Positions 22,991 through 33,958 of a stretch of 64,000 nt of DNA are shown here, one piece after another. Under the pieces are notes generated by a model. The model searched no databases. It had not been told where the DNA came from and saw only the letters and a list, made by a program, of their open reading frames with translations. Each line of letters starts with the position of its first letter. Positions within the stretch are counted from its first letter, which is position 1. A program made the translations under genes and the position numbers. This DNA is from Punica granatum (taxonomy: Eukaryota; Streptophyta; Magnoliopsida; Myrtales; Lythraceae). The DNA lies in the NCBI RefSeq assembly GCF_007655135.1, contig NC_045134.1, positions 8,948,982-9,012,981 on the forward strand, written 5' to 3'.

Positions 22991-25900
22991 GTCTCCCTGC
23001 TCCCGCTTATTAGATGTGGACAAGCTTTTCCAGCGGCTCCATTAACTTCACGTTTGCTGAAATTTCCTTCTCACTCTAGCCACGTACTTTTAACATTCTC
23101 TGAGCAGATTTTCAGTTTCAGGATTTTGGATCTACCTCAAGTCAGCATTCTAGAGATGGTAGTATTGCATGGTCACTTGAGATCCTAGAGAACATTCTTG
23201 CCGTTTTCTTTCTATGTAACGTGGATGATGGAGAACGAAAAATACTGATTGTTGACACTAGTTTCTTTTACACGCAGACTAAAAACTCGCAGAAGACGGG
23301 ATCCAACTCTGTATCCATGCACCATTCTCAACGCCATTCAGCTTCGCCGCTAGCAGTCCATGTGCTGAAAGGAGAAAACTGATCCGAGTTGTCTGCAGCA
23401 GTATCAGTTGACAACTTGCCAGATGGGAATCCTCGTACCGACAGATCCTTCATGCATTTTTGCAGCACAAGAAGGTCAGAGTCAAGGGACTAGACAAACC
23501 ATCCCCAGCCAGTCCAAGATTACTCTCTAACTGGTCTTGCAGCCAAACTCATCGTATGGATGCATCATTACTTATTAGATGCAACAAACACAAGAAAAAG
23601 CATCCTGCACAGGCTTATTCGCAGAGGATTAAATGCCAGCATGGGAAAGATTAATTTGGGACCGGTGGCAGGGTCCTTGAATTAATTTCGTACTTCCAGA
23701 TGTTTTACAGAGAAGCGGATTGGTGGGCATGGAGGGGGTTTGCTATGGACTTTCCTCCTCAAACTTTTCATGTTTGTGTGGCGAACCCAGTTGGTGCATG
23801 CGAGCCCCTTTCATTCGGGACCTTTAAGATCTCTTTACCTGCCATTCCATCATCTCTCGAGACCTTTTAACTTGTCAATATCCAACCCAACACAAGCATC
23901 ATGTTCTGCCTCACCATTAGCATTCCTAAAGTTTAGTAAGTTATCGTGGTCAGGTCTTGGCCTGAGCATTTTTTACTGTAGGGATCTTTTAAGTTTGGAA
24001 GAAGTCATGGAGAGAGATAGTTGATCAATACACTTTTCGAGGAATCCAATAGGCTGCGTTGAGAACTTGCGAGAGAGCACTTCGTACCCGGGATTTTATT
24101 CTCTTAAGAAGAGATCTTCTACGCTTGGCATTCTCGTTGTAGCTCATGGTTGAGGTTTCGAATACAATTCGTCAATTTCATGGTTTGTAATTTGTGGTCC
24201 AACACTATGCCTTCTTCACATAGAAAGAGACCCCAGCCCTAGTAGCCTGCTAAATGGCTGCTCTGCTCTGCTTATAAAATTAGCTCAACTGGAGTGGGCA
24301 GAATATACTTTGTGAATGATCTTTCAGCAAGAGGAGTTGTTGAATCCGAATCTACTCCCATTTGGGGCCGGATCTTGCCAGCCCCTAATCCAATCGTGCC
24401 TGTGCTTTTGGCCGGGCTGGAGCCTGCTTATTATTGGTTTCGTTCTTAATGGAAGCAATCCTGTACAAAAACAAGAAAGCTTACAGAGTAATTAAATCTC
24501 CAACGTATATATTGATTAAGTCTATAAGATGGGCATACTAAGCTTATCGGCCTCTGTGATCGATGTCAACCTCCCACAGAGTGGCAACGCCGGCAACAGA
24601 CCTCCCTCGACCGATCCTCTCTGGAAGAGAGGGTTGGTCTTTTTTTCTTTTCTCAAGTTTTAGTATTATTTTGTAAAATTCAGAACAATTTACTCTTGCT
24701 TCTGCTCTTTTTAATCTTCGACAGCTAAATTCTGGAGAAACATCGGACAAGATATATGTGGGAGAACCTGAGCATGCCAATGGCCAGACCGACAAACTGT
24801 GGCAAAAAATTTCTTAGCCGCACTTCCTCTGTTGCTAAACTTATGCTTCTCTCCAGCTGTCTTCAGCATATCATCAGCCAATACCAAGAAGCAAGGAATG
24901 AATCACCAGCGTGGATGACTGGATGGAATATTACTTTCAGCTATGAAATATGTCTCAAAATGAATTTGAAATTATCCGACAGGCAAGCAGCATTAGGAAG
25001 CTTCTATCCTGTTTCAAGTGGTAAAGCGCATGTGAAGGTCCCAATTTTACTATGGTCTGCTCCATTTACGTGATGCATATGTTCACTAAACCAAGATTCG
25101 TGTTTAATGACCCTCACCAACTTGAGGGCATCCAATTCACCATTATTTTGCCTTCACTGTCAGAATGATTACCTGAATAATTAGTTTAGAATTTAGATGA
25201 TGCAAATTTCCTTCGAGAGCTGGCAGAATCACCAGTATGGAAAGCTACAGTGAGTCGTTTTAGAAATGAAAGTACGGTTAAGAATACTTGCAATAACTTC
25301 GAAAGGTTTTCCAAGAAAGATCATATGCAACACTATGTCTTCAGCACCGGAAGTTATTTTGAGTACTCAAGTCCATGAATCTCTTCTGTAAATGCTAAAT
25401 CTGGCTGCTTTATTAGTGAGTCGCAGCGTCGATAACATTTCAAAAATCCGGGCAGTTCTGCTTTACTTATAAACCCGGCTGCTTTATTGAGGATGATTGC
25501 GTGATTTCCTTCCCGGAGACTGATATATATATATTGGACATCACACATCGCAGAAAAGTCGATTCTTGTCTAAGATAAGAAACCATTCCAAACAATCTCT
25601 TTTTTCTCTTTTCTTTTATCTCTTTTATATATAAAAAGATAAGGAAATCTCATCTCATGCAGGAATTTTGTTGCTTGCCTTTAAAGCAAAGTAATTATAT
25701 ATTAGTGCACAACATCTGTTCTATGTCTCGACAAAAGGACTGACTTGATAAGTATATTAGAGGCCTGGTTTACCCTTAAGCCCTCTAAACTGTTAACATC
25801 ATAAGGACAATCTGAAGTCACATTTATTTGGTGAAATTGCAACCGGCAATGTAGTTATGGGGTGTACGGATCAGCACCATGTCATGAATGGAGTGTCCTA

Positions 25901-26700
25901 AATATGAAGGGCACGTCTGGTAACCTGGATAAAGGGGACCTGAAATCCTAAACCTATGTTGGTGATGACAGGATAGGAATGGGATTTGCCAGGATATAAT
26001 TATTAAGGAGTTAATCCTAGTCAAGGAGTGGGTTATAAGGTTTAGACAAGAATAATATTTTAAAGGTTCACCGAACTAGCATAATCGTTCAATTCTCGCC
26101 CAACCATTTTCCTATCATAGTGGGTTCATATAATGACATAACTATGCAATTTCTCTCCATATTAAACCCCATAATGTTGCTGCTCTTCCTTCAGTTTCTG
26201 CAGAAACTACGTGCTTCTCAGTTTCTTTACTCCATCTGCTTCCCACATACGAACTTTGCGCTTGCCCAGAAGACACAATCAGCTGTGTAATTCAATCGTG
26301 TCTCTGAACAACTGGGAAATATTGAAAACGTTACAATACTTCAGCCCTGCCGTGACCATACTGAATATTCAATATCCATGAACAACTCAAGTACTGACTT
26401 AGAATGATCTGCCGGGCAATGCAGCATCGGGAAGTCTGTTCCATTTCAAGTACTAAAGAATATTTTAAGGTGTAATATTTAATCTAGACAAGGCAAAGCT
26501 CGGATGGGAATGTAGATAAAATAAAGAAAGTAAAAAGGAGAGAAATGGGGCTCTATGGCTTAGGTATTTCTACAAAAATGGACGTGAAACAGTCTAAACA
26601 GAGGAGCCGAATTTCAATACTATAATATTTTTTTCGGGTTATTAATTGTTTGTCAGATATTTAATGTCATTAATAGTTCATGTAGCAGTTTGAAGCAGCA
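22991..26700. repeat. NLR-downstream sequence without an NLR (neighbourhood A)
   Basis: Several stretches match sequence downstream of the two other NLR loci. The text around ATTAATTTGGGACCGGTGGC (about 23650) matches about 49290 and 50290. The stretch around GAGGAGTTGTTGAATCC (about 24333) matches about 40510 and 52165. The stretch 26330-26640 matches about 41530-42130. Only short frames are present and none encodes a receptor domain. I infer that this is the 3' flank of a third NLR locus whose coding part has been deleted. Confidence 0.6.
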
Positions 26701-26959
26701 TTAGGAGAATAAAATAAAATGTTCCAATTAGAGCGCATTCGTAGGCTCTTTTACAAGGTAACAATGACTTGAAAGTAAAAGGCATCCTAAGCATATCTTC
26801 TTTTTCTTTATTAAGCCGGGAATCTTATTCATTGCTTTTCCTTAAAGCAAAGTAATGAATTTCATCCACCCAAAAAAAAGGGAATGTGCAAATAGCGAGT
26901 TTAACATCAAAGAAAACATCCATAAATTCATAGACACCAAATAAATAAAGCCTTTTATA

Positions 26960-27117
26960 ATTATCAATAGAAGGCGTAGCGTAGCGGCATACGTTTTTAC
27001 TTGGTAATTAAAATGTTTTATGTTCAATAGTAAGATGGTGTATTAGTGCCCCTTTATCATTTATTAAAATTTCTATTTTATTGTATTAAGTGTTTCATTT
27101 GTAACAAAAACAGGTGA
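26960..27117 (+). mobile_element. tRNA-derived SINE, family 3 (copy 1)
   Basis: The segment has an A-box-like GTAGCGTAGCGGC, a B-box-like TTATGTTCAATAG and an end reading TTTGTAACAAAAAC. The same arrangement with a common end word recurs at 33765-33895 and 41735-41873. No target duplication could be fixed. Confidence 0.45.
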
Positions 27118-28099
27118 ATTTACTTCGATAATGTCGTTCCTAATATGATTCACCCAAAATTTTTTTCCCACATCATCCCTTTATACCTTTTTCCCCTCAC
27201 GGACAAAGCATTCTCTTTTTCTCTGTTTATATTCTTTATCATCTATTACAATTCCTCTATCCTCACTGTCTGTCGTACCTCCATCTCCGTCCAATCTCCC
27301 TCCTCCTTGCCTCAGCTTTGCATCGTTCTCCTCCATCCCCCTTTCTCTCAATCATTATCTGCGTTGCCTCCATCTCCCATTTCTCTGCCCAGTTTGCATT
27401 TGATTCTTCTTGGTCTCCATCCTGCTTGCCCCAAGCTTTGCGTATACAGGTAATCCATTGTTTTTTTTTTGTTTTTTTTTTTATGAATAACTTTGATTTG
27501 GTAATTTGAATTTGCATTCTCCTTTTCTCCTTCCTATTTACTAGTAAGTTCACTGCATTATCTTTCTCCTTCATTTGCATGCGTCCATTTATGTCCCCTT
27601 CTCAAATTTTATGTTTTACTTCTGTCTCTCTTAAGGCCACTACATACCCCTATTATGCGATCAAGAGATTCATCGGCTAAGGTTTTTTTGCCTTTTGGGT
27701 TAAATGTCACTTGCATCATGTGATTAAAGCATGTTAGCTGATCATGAGAAACCATATGGAAGAGTGAAATAGTGACTTCACTTCTTTTTTTTTTTTGGGT
27801 GAAAAGTGACTTCACTTCTTTGATAGTATGTTATTCACTGCTTACAGCTAGATTGTCTATGTGTCTTTGCTTATTTTCTGTTTGGAGGGATGATATGAGT
27901 GGCTCCAAATGAATCTATATATGTTACCATTCTGATTCTTTTAGTCTTGAATCTATTTATTTATTATCGTGAGGATATGATTATGAACTGCAATAACTTA
28001 ATATAAAGGGTTGTCGCTTAAAATTTGAAATTTTGATTTATTTAATTTTTTATTATTTTGAAAGTAAGAAAATAAAAATATAAGTGATTATTATAATAA
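27118..28099. other. Intergenic, no gene recognised
   Basis: Overlapping short plus frames at 27145-27509 are pyrimidine-rich and low in complexity, and match nothing I know. They could be the leader of an unannotated transcript. A poly-T run lies near 27460-27480. Confidence 0.35.
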
Positions 28100-28419
28100 G
28101 GGCAAATTACAAAAAAAAACCCAAATTTTATAAAAAGTCTCAGTTTTGTCATAAATTTTGTTTTGTAATAAAAAAAACCATAAGTTTTCTAAAATGTCTC
28201 AAAAATGACATCCGTTATAACTTCCGTCAATTTTTGCCTACGTGTGACCTACGTGGACTGTTAAAGGGACCCACCATCAGCAGCAAAATTGACGGAAGTT
28301 ATAACGGAGGTCATTTTTGAGACATTTTAGAAAACTTATGATTTTTCCTGTTACAAAACAAAACTTAGGACAAAATTGAGATATTTTACAAAACTTGGGT
28401 TTTTTTTTGTAATTTACCC
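28100..28419. mobile_element. Foldback MITE with about 150-bp inverted arms (MULE-derived type)
   Basis: The two halves are inverted copies almost to the centre; for example GTTATAACTTCCGTCAATTTT near 28213 pairs with its complement near 28290. The ends read GGGCAAATTAC and GTAATTTACCC. The flanks TTATAATAA (28091-28099) and TTATAAAAA (28420-28428) fit a 9-bp Mutator target duplication with one change. It is non-coding. Confidence 0.8.
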
Positions 28420-28428
28420 TTATAAAAA

Positions 28429-29211
28429 TGATAAAAATGTTTGAAAATGAATATATATCACATAATTGCTAAAAACACTAAAAAACAGATCATATATAGA
28501 ATTTTCAAATACGTTATCACCACCAAACACTTTCTTTTTTAATTTATGGTAAAATAAAAGAATAAGGCACTACGAACTTATTGTTATAATATAAAAAAAT
28601 GATTAACATGTGCAAGTGGGAATGTCAAACTTTGCCTTAAAATAAGGTGAAACATAAATTTCCATTTTTGATATTTGAACTAAGCTTATATGATTATGCA
28701 TCAAAAATAAAATTGAGCATATAGTAAACGGTAAATAAGTAATTAATTGCAAAATCATAATTTAATCATTTAAACTAATAATTATAAATTTTTTACCAAA
28801 AGTCACACGAAATTCTTTTAAAGACTATTATTAGAATTTTTAAATTATAAATTGACAAATATTATTTTTAATAGGAAAATAACAAGTATATAAAAGTGAA
28901 ATCGCCATGGGTTAAAACACCAAGATAACCGTATAGGGACAATCTTTCCAATTAATTAAGAATAAATTCCAAATAAAACACATTATTACACCAAATATAT
29001 ATTTATTGCCATAAAAATCTTTACACCACAACCAAAAAATATAGACCAGAAAACATTGCGAAAAATATTTAATCCTGAAGGAAATATTCTTAAGAGAAAA
29101 GTACCTAATAAGGCCAAAACATTTGGCAACTTTTCTCTTTAAGACCATCACGTTTCATTAAGGCCATAAAGTTGTGTGAAATGTTTGAATAAGGCCGTGA
29201 GTAACTTAGCT
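28429..29211. other. AT-rich intergenic, no gene recognised
   Basis: Only short AT-driven frames are seen. No repeats with clear ends and no RNA gene were found. Confidence 0.4.
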
Positions 29212-29810
29212 TGGGTTTGGTTTTCGAGTTGGATCATGATCCAACTCAACTTGATTTTATGTAATAATTGTAAGTGTTGAAAATATATCGATGTGTGAGA
29301 ATATATATATGTATGTATATATAGATGTGAAAATAGACGGGGAATTTATTAATTAATTATAAAAATGGTTAAAAAAATGAGTGATAAATTGTTACTAAAG
29401 GGAGAAAAAGACAAAATAGTGATGATTCTAGTGCTGAATTTATGAAAGAATATAGTTGAGTTGGGTAGAGTAAAATTTTTTATTCAAAAACCAAACAGAC
29501 TTTGGTAATAAAGTTTAATTTTACTTAACTCAACTTAATTTTACTTTTTCCTCAATTTAACAACACAATTATTACTTTTTTATTTTTTTCTTCAAATTTT
29601 CTCCCATACTTTTTTCTTATCTATTATCTAAATTAATTTTTTAATATTAAATTTTCTCAACTATTCAATACTTTTTTCTTAATGTCAACATTTTTTCCTC
29701 AATTCAACAACACGATCATTACTTTTTTATCTTCTTCTTCAAATTCTCTCACATAATTTTCTCAACTACTCTTGTCTTCATCTTCTCAAATTAACTTCTT
29801 TACCAAACGC
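29212..29810. mobile_element. Two adjacent MITE-like elements
   Basis: The first (about 29212-29502) has imperfect inverted ends around GTTTGGTTTT and AAAAACCAAAC, with AGTTGG/CCAACT words in the subterminal part. The second (about 29503-29810) has ends resembling TTTGGTAATAAAGTTTAATTTT and its inverted form near 29790-29808 (TTTACCAAACGC), plus internal near-repeats of CTCAATTTAACAACAC. No firm target duplications were found, so the boundaries are approximate. Confidence 0.4.
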
Positions 29811-29919
29811 TGTATTAATATATTTTACATAGCATAAGCTAAGAAACAAACTTCTAAAATTAAAAGTTAATTTATGAGATTAGCAAAATCAAACTAAAAA
29901 ATGTTGAATAGAGAACATC

Positions 29920-32900
29920 CGAAGAGGGGCGGTTGCCGGAGGCCACCATACCCCTGCCCCTAGGTTGCCAGTCGCCCCAAAGGTTCCTAGCGACCTCAGG
30001 CGTCTGAGGCACCAACCCCCAACCCCAGATTTTCGAGATCCCACAGCCGAGGCCCCATTGGAAATAGCGGGATCGTCATTTTGTAGTCTCCATTGACCTT
30101 CCCAAATTCAGTGGTCTCCTCTATTTCAAAGTTTCATCACGATGGACTTCTCTCATTTTCTGGAGAGGTCGGCCGCCACCTTTCTTTCATGTGATCTCCG
30201 TACAATCTACATACAATTATAACGGCTACCCCTATGCATAAGAAAATGCCATATAAGACGAAGCTTCTTGTTAAGTCACTTTTGGATTCATTACCAATGA
30301 AAATGCAACAAATGGTGGAATGTTAAGGTGCCACGTCATCATAAAAATCCCAAATATCTACCTCTTTAACAAACCAATAATTTCTATAAACTTTTTGAAT
30401 GCTTCCATCATTAGTAATATCAGTTTTGGAGTATGAAGGAATATTATGAAAATATATGAAAAGTTGTTACATCCATCTTTATCTTCCTATTTGATTTCCT
30501 ACTTTAATGTTGAGTAAGATACTAAGAAGAAAAGATGTTCAAAGAAAGGTAATCTGGTATTTTCGGTCGCTAATATTTAGAAAAATAATTTGGCTTCTTA
30601 TAATAATATCACATTTTGTTATATTAATTTGTTGCTGCCTTACGCATTGGGCGTCTCGTGGGTTGCATAGGATGGACGGTGATGCATTTTTTTTCCGTCA
30701 CTTTTTATTATATATTATATAAATCGTAATTATCAATTAACAAAAATATGTTCTAGTAGAGATATATAACTGAGGTAATATCATTTTTTATCTTAAATTT
30801 AGAATCAAGAAATTAAATATTACGTAAATAATAAAATCTTCTTAAAAAGTTTTAAAGATATTTTGTTATATCGATATCTTATAAAAATATTCTTTTGGTT
30901 TTAAAAAATCAAAATTTTGTTATTTATTAAATATTATGAAATTAATGGTATCTCATGGGAAAGTTAAAAAAAAATATTTTATTTTATTTTTTGGATCTAG
31001 TTGTAAAATGTCTTTCAAAAATTTGAAAAACTCAAACGATCGAGCAAATTTATTTTAGTGATATTGGTATTACTTGATTTATTTTTATATATTCTAAAGC
31101 CGGACACGTGCTACACATGGCGTTAAGTAAATTGTCTAATGAAATTAATAAAGAAAAATTAAAATTGAATTTGGAGTATTAGTGAGAGAGTGAAAATTAA
31201 GAGAGAGGGGGACCAGAGTTGGCAATTAGAAGTTGAAATTTTTTTAAAAAATTACTTATTTATCCATAATTTCCTTTTAATTTAATGTCACTTTAGAATA
31301 ATCAGTGGTGGTTAAAAAACCCATATTTCCCTTAAATAAGTAGTATTAGATATTTATAATATATATAGACAAAGATATAGATATTATAATAAAAATTTAA
31401 AACGATACTTAAAAATCAAGAAAGTTTAGTTGAGGAAATCTATATATCTTTATATTAATGTAAAACTAAATTTCAAAAAAGGTCTTGGAGACAACTTATT
31501 TCAAAAATTTAATGAATAAAATATTAACACAAATAAAAAAAACTTCCTATAATCTCTCTTTAAAATTATAAAAAAATCTTTCTTTTAAAACTTATTATAA
31601 AAATTCAAAAAACTAGAAAAATTCCATTTAGGATTCGGATGTTCTGAGGTCTTCAGATCGGGCCGACCATATTTTTGCTTTCATATGTACTAGTCATGGA
31701 AGTCGTGCATTGCACGTGATCCATTTTTCTGTTTTGAAAATTTCATATATCGTATGCATATTTTAAATTGCTATAAATCATAATCTACAATCAATAAGAA
31801 TTTATCATATCCAACATATATAACTGATATTCAATTAAAAAATAATTCTATTTTATTCAGATCAATATAACAAAATATATTTTAAAATTTCAAAAAATAA
31901 GTAAATACTTTAAAAATTATTATAAGAATAGAAAATTAAAAAATAAAAATTCCATTCATTGATTGATATCAAAAAAATTAATAAACGTCAACATGTTAAT
32001 TTTTAATATTAAATATTAATAATTAGAAAAATTCAAAATCACTTTTGAATTTTAAAATTCAATATTTTGTGATTTATTATATGTTATGTAACTAAAAATA
32101 TCTCATCAGAAAAATAGAAAATTGCTCTATTTTATTCGGATCTTATGATAAAACATATTTTTGATATTTCAAAAAAATATTAAAAGCTTTTATAAAATTT
32201 ATAAAAAGGGCAAAATTTCATTTTGTAACCGAGCGTTTTAAGGCCATTTGGATGGGCCCACTATGTTCTTGGTTTCTTATATACTAGTCGTGTAATCCGT
32301 ATGTTGACGGGTAGAGTGAGATCCATTTTTCCATTTTGTTAATTTTATTATATATCAAATTCATAATTTAGACTATTATAAATCATAATCTACAGTCAGG
32401 AAAAATGTTATATTAGATTTCTATTACTAGTATTGAATTAGAAAGAATATTATATTTTATTGAGACCAATGTGATAAGATATCGTTTAAAAAATTCAAAA
32501 ATCTATCTTATTATAAGTTACTATAATTAGAAAAACTAAAAAATAGAGAAAATTCCATCAGTAATCGATGTTAGGAAAATTCATAAAATTCCAATATGTT
32601 AATTTTTGATATTTATATTAATAATTAGAAAAATTGAAAATCATTTTTGAATTTTTAAAAATTCAGAAGTTTTGATTTATTAATTAAATATTATGTCATT
32701 AACACAACATCTCATCATAAAATTAGGAAAATATTTTGTATTATTCAGATCTTATGATAAAATGTCATTAGAAAATTAAAAATTTATTAAAATGTTTTGT
32801 AGAAATTAAAAATCTCAGAAATTTGAGAAAAAAACTAAAAAAGGAGAAAATGCCATTCAATGATCAATATTAGAAAAAAAGATAAAATTCTAATATATTA

Positions 32901-33200
32901 TTTTTTAATATTCAATATTAAGAATTTGTAAAATTCAAAATTATATTTTAGTTTTAAAAATTTTAAAGTTTGTGATTTATTAAATACTATGTAACTATCT
33001 GTATATCATCAAAAAATTAACAAAATATTTTTTTGTTTTATTCGGATCTTCCTATAAAATATCTTTTGAAAATGTAGTATTAAATTTGTTTATAAAAAGA
33101 AAATATTCAAAAAATAAAGAAAATTTCATTTAGAATCGGGTTTTCTCTAGTGGAGCACACCGTGTTCTTGCTTTCATAGATTTACATATAGATATAGATA
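29920..33200. repeat. Dispersed AT-rich repeat, copy 1 (Helitron-like end motifs)
   Basis: The stretch is collinear in pieces with 58680-63420. A GC-richer head (GGGGCGGTTGCCGG, then GATGGACTTCTCTCATTTTC) is followed by several kilobases of very AT-rich DNA. That DNA contains repeated blocks starting with AAATTCCATTTAG and followed by TATACTAGTC and a GTGCRTTGCACG-type palindrome (near 31710; degenerate near 32310). Such palindromes near one end are known in plant Helitrons, but no replication-initiator or helicase frame is present. No gene is supported. Confidence 0.55.
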
Positions 33201-33379
33201 TAGATGTAGTTTTTATATTAATTTTTTAGTTCTAGAAATTAGTTTTTCATTTCATAATATTTTTAAATTGTAAAAAAATGTTAAAGTACCCGAACGTTTT
33301 AGGATACGTTATGGACTCATTGAAATTAACGAAAATATACTTAATGGCCTTAAAGAAAAAAGTTGCTAAATGTTAATGA

Positions 33380-33557
33380 TATGGATTGATTCAAGCGGTT
33401 CGCCGCTTGTTCCCCTTAAGTAAGGTCTCGGATTCGAGTCCTTGTAAATGCAGAAAATCTGCGATTGGGAGGACTTTACTCTTTAATGGGTCGACTTGGG
33501 TCAAACTGGATTAGTCGGGCCCAATGGCTTCCAGAAATCAAGGTACCACCGAAAAAA
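33380..33557 (+). mobile_element. tRNA-derived SINE, family 2 (copy 1)
   Basis: The B-box-like GGATTCGAGTCC at about 33429 follows a tRNA-like head (TTCAAGCGGTTCGCCGCTTG). The body contains AGTCGGGCCCAATGGCTTCC and the tail is A-rich. Two further copies lie in reverse orientation at about 42150-42325 and 52760-52945. No target duplication was recognised here. Confidence 0.7.
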
Positions 33558-33764
33558 AAGTGGTCAAATATTTTGGCTTCATTTGGTACCTTTCCCTATT
33601 CTTAATTAATCAAAAGAAACTGAAAGGAAAGATGAATGAATATCACCATGGACTTTGCCTTTTTACTGAGTGAAGGTTCATAAGAATAAATAAGAAAGAT
33701 GAGTGAAAATAATTACAGAGGAGAGAAAGAACATTCTTATCATTGTCCTAATATGTGACATAAC
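33558..33764. other. Upstream region of the NLR gene
   Basis: This is short unique sequence between two SINEs, with no coding frame. It probably belongs to the distal promoter of the plus-strand NLR gene. Confidence 0.3.
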
Positions 33765-33895
33765 GAGAAACAGCGATGTAGGAGTAGCATATGCCATTAC
33801 TTGATAACCTAGAAGTTTCATATTCGATTATCAATGTATGGACTATCAGTACTTCTTTATTAGGTTTTTCGTTTGTTTGTACTTAATACACGAGC
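33765..33895 (+). mobile_element. tRNA-derived SINE, family 3 (copy 2), just upstream of the NLR
   Basis: The head has GTAGCATATGCC and a B-box-like CATATTCGATTATC, followed by a T-rich tail. The layout resembles the elements at 26960 and 41735. It ends about 64 bp before the NLR start codon, so it lies in the promoter or 5' leader. No clear duplication of the target was found. Confidence 0.4.
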
Positions 33896-33958
33896 CTCTT
33901 TTTGTAACCGTATATGTTACTTGAATAGACTTGGATTATCAATCTGTAGGCAGCGACT

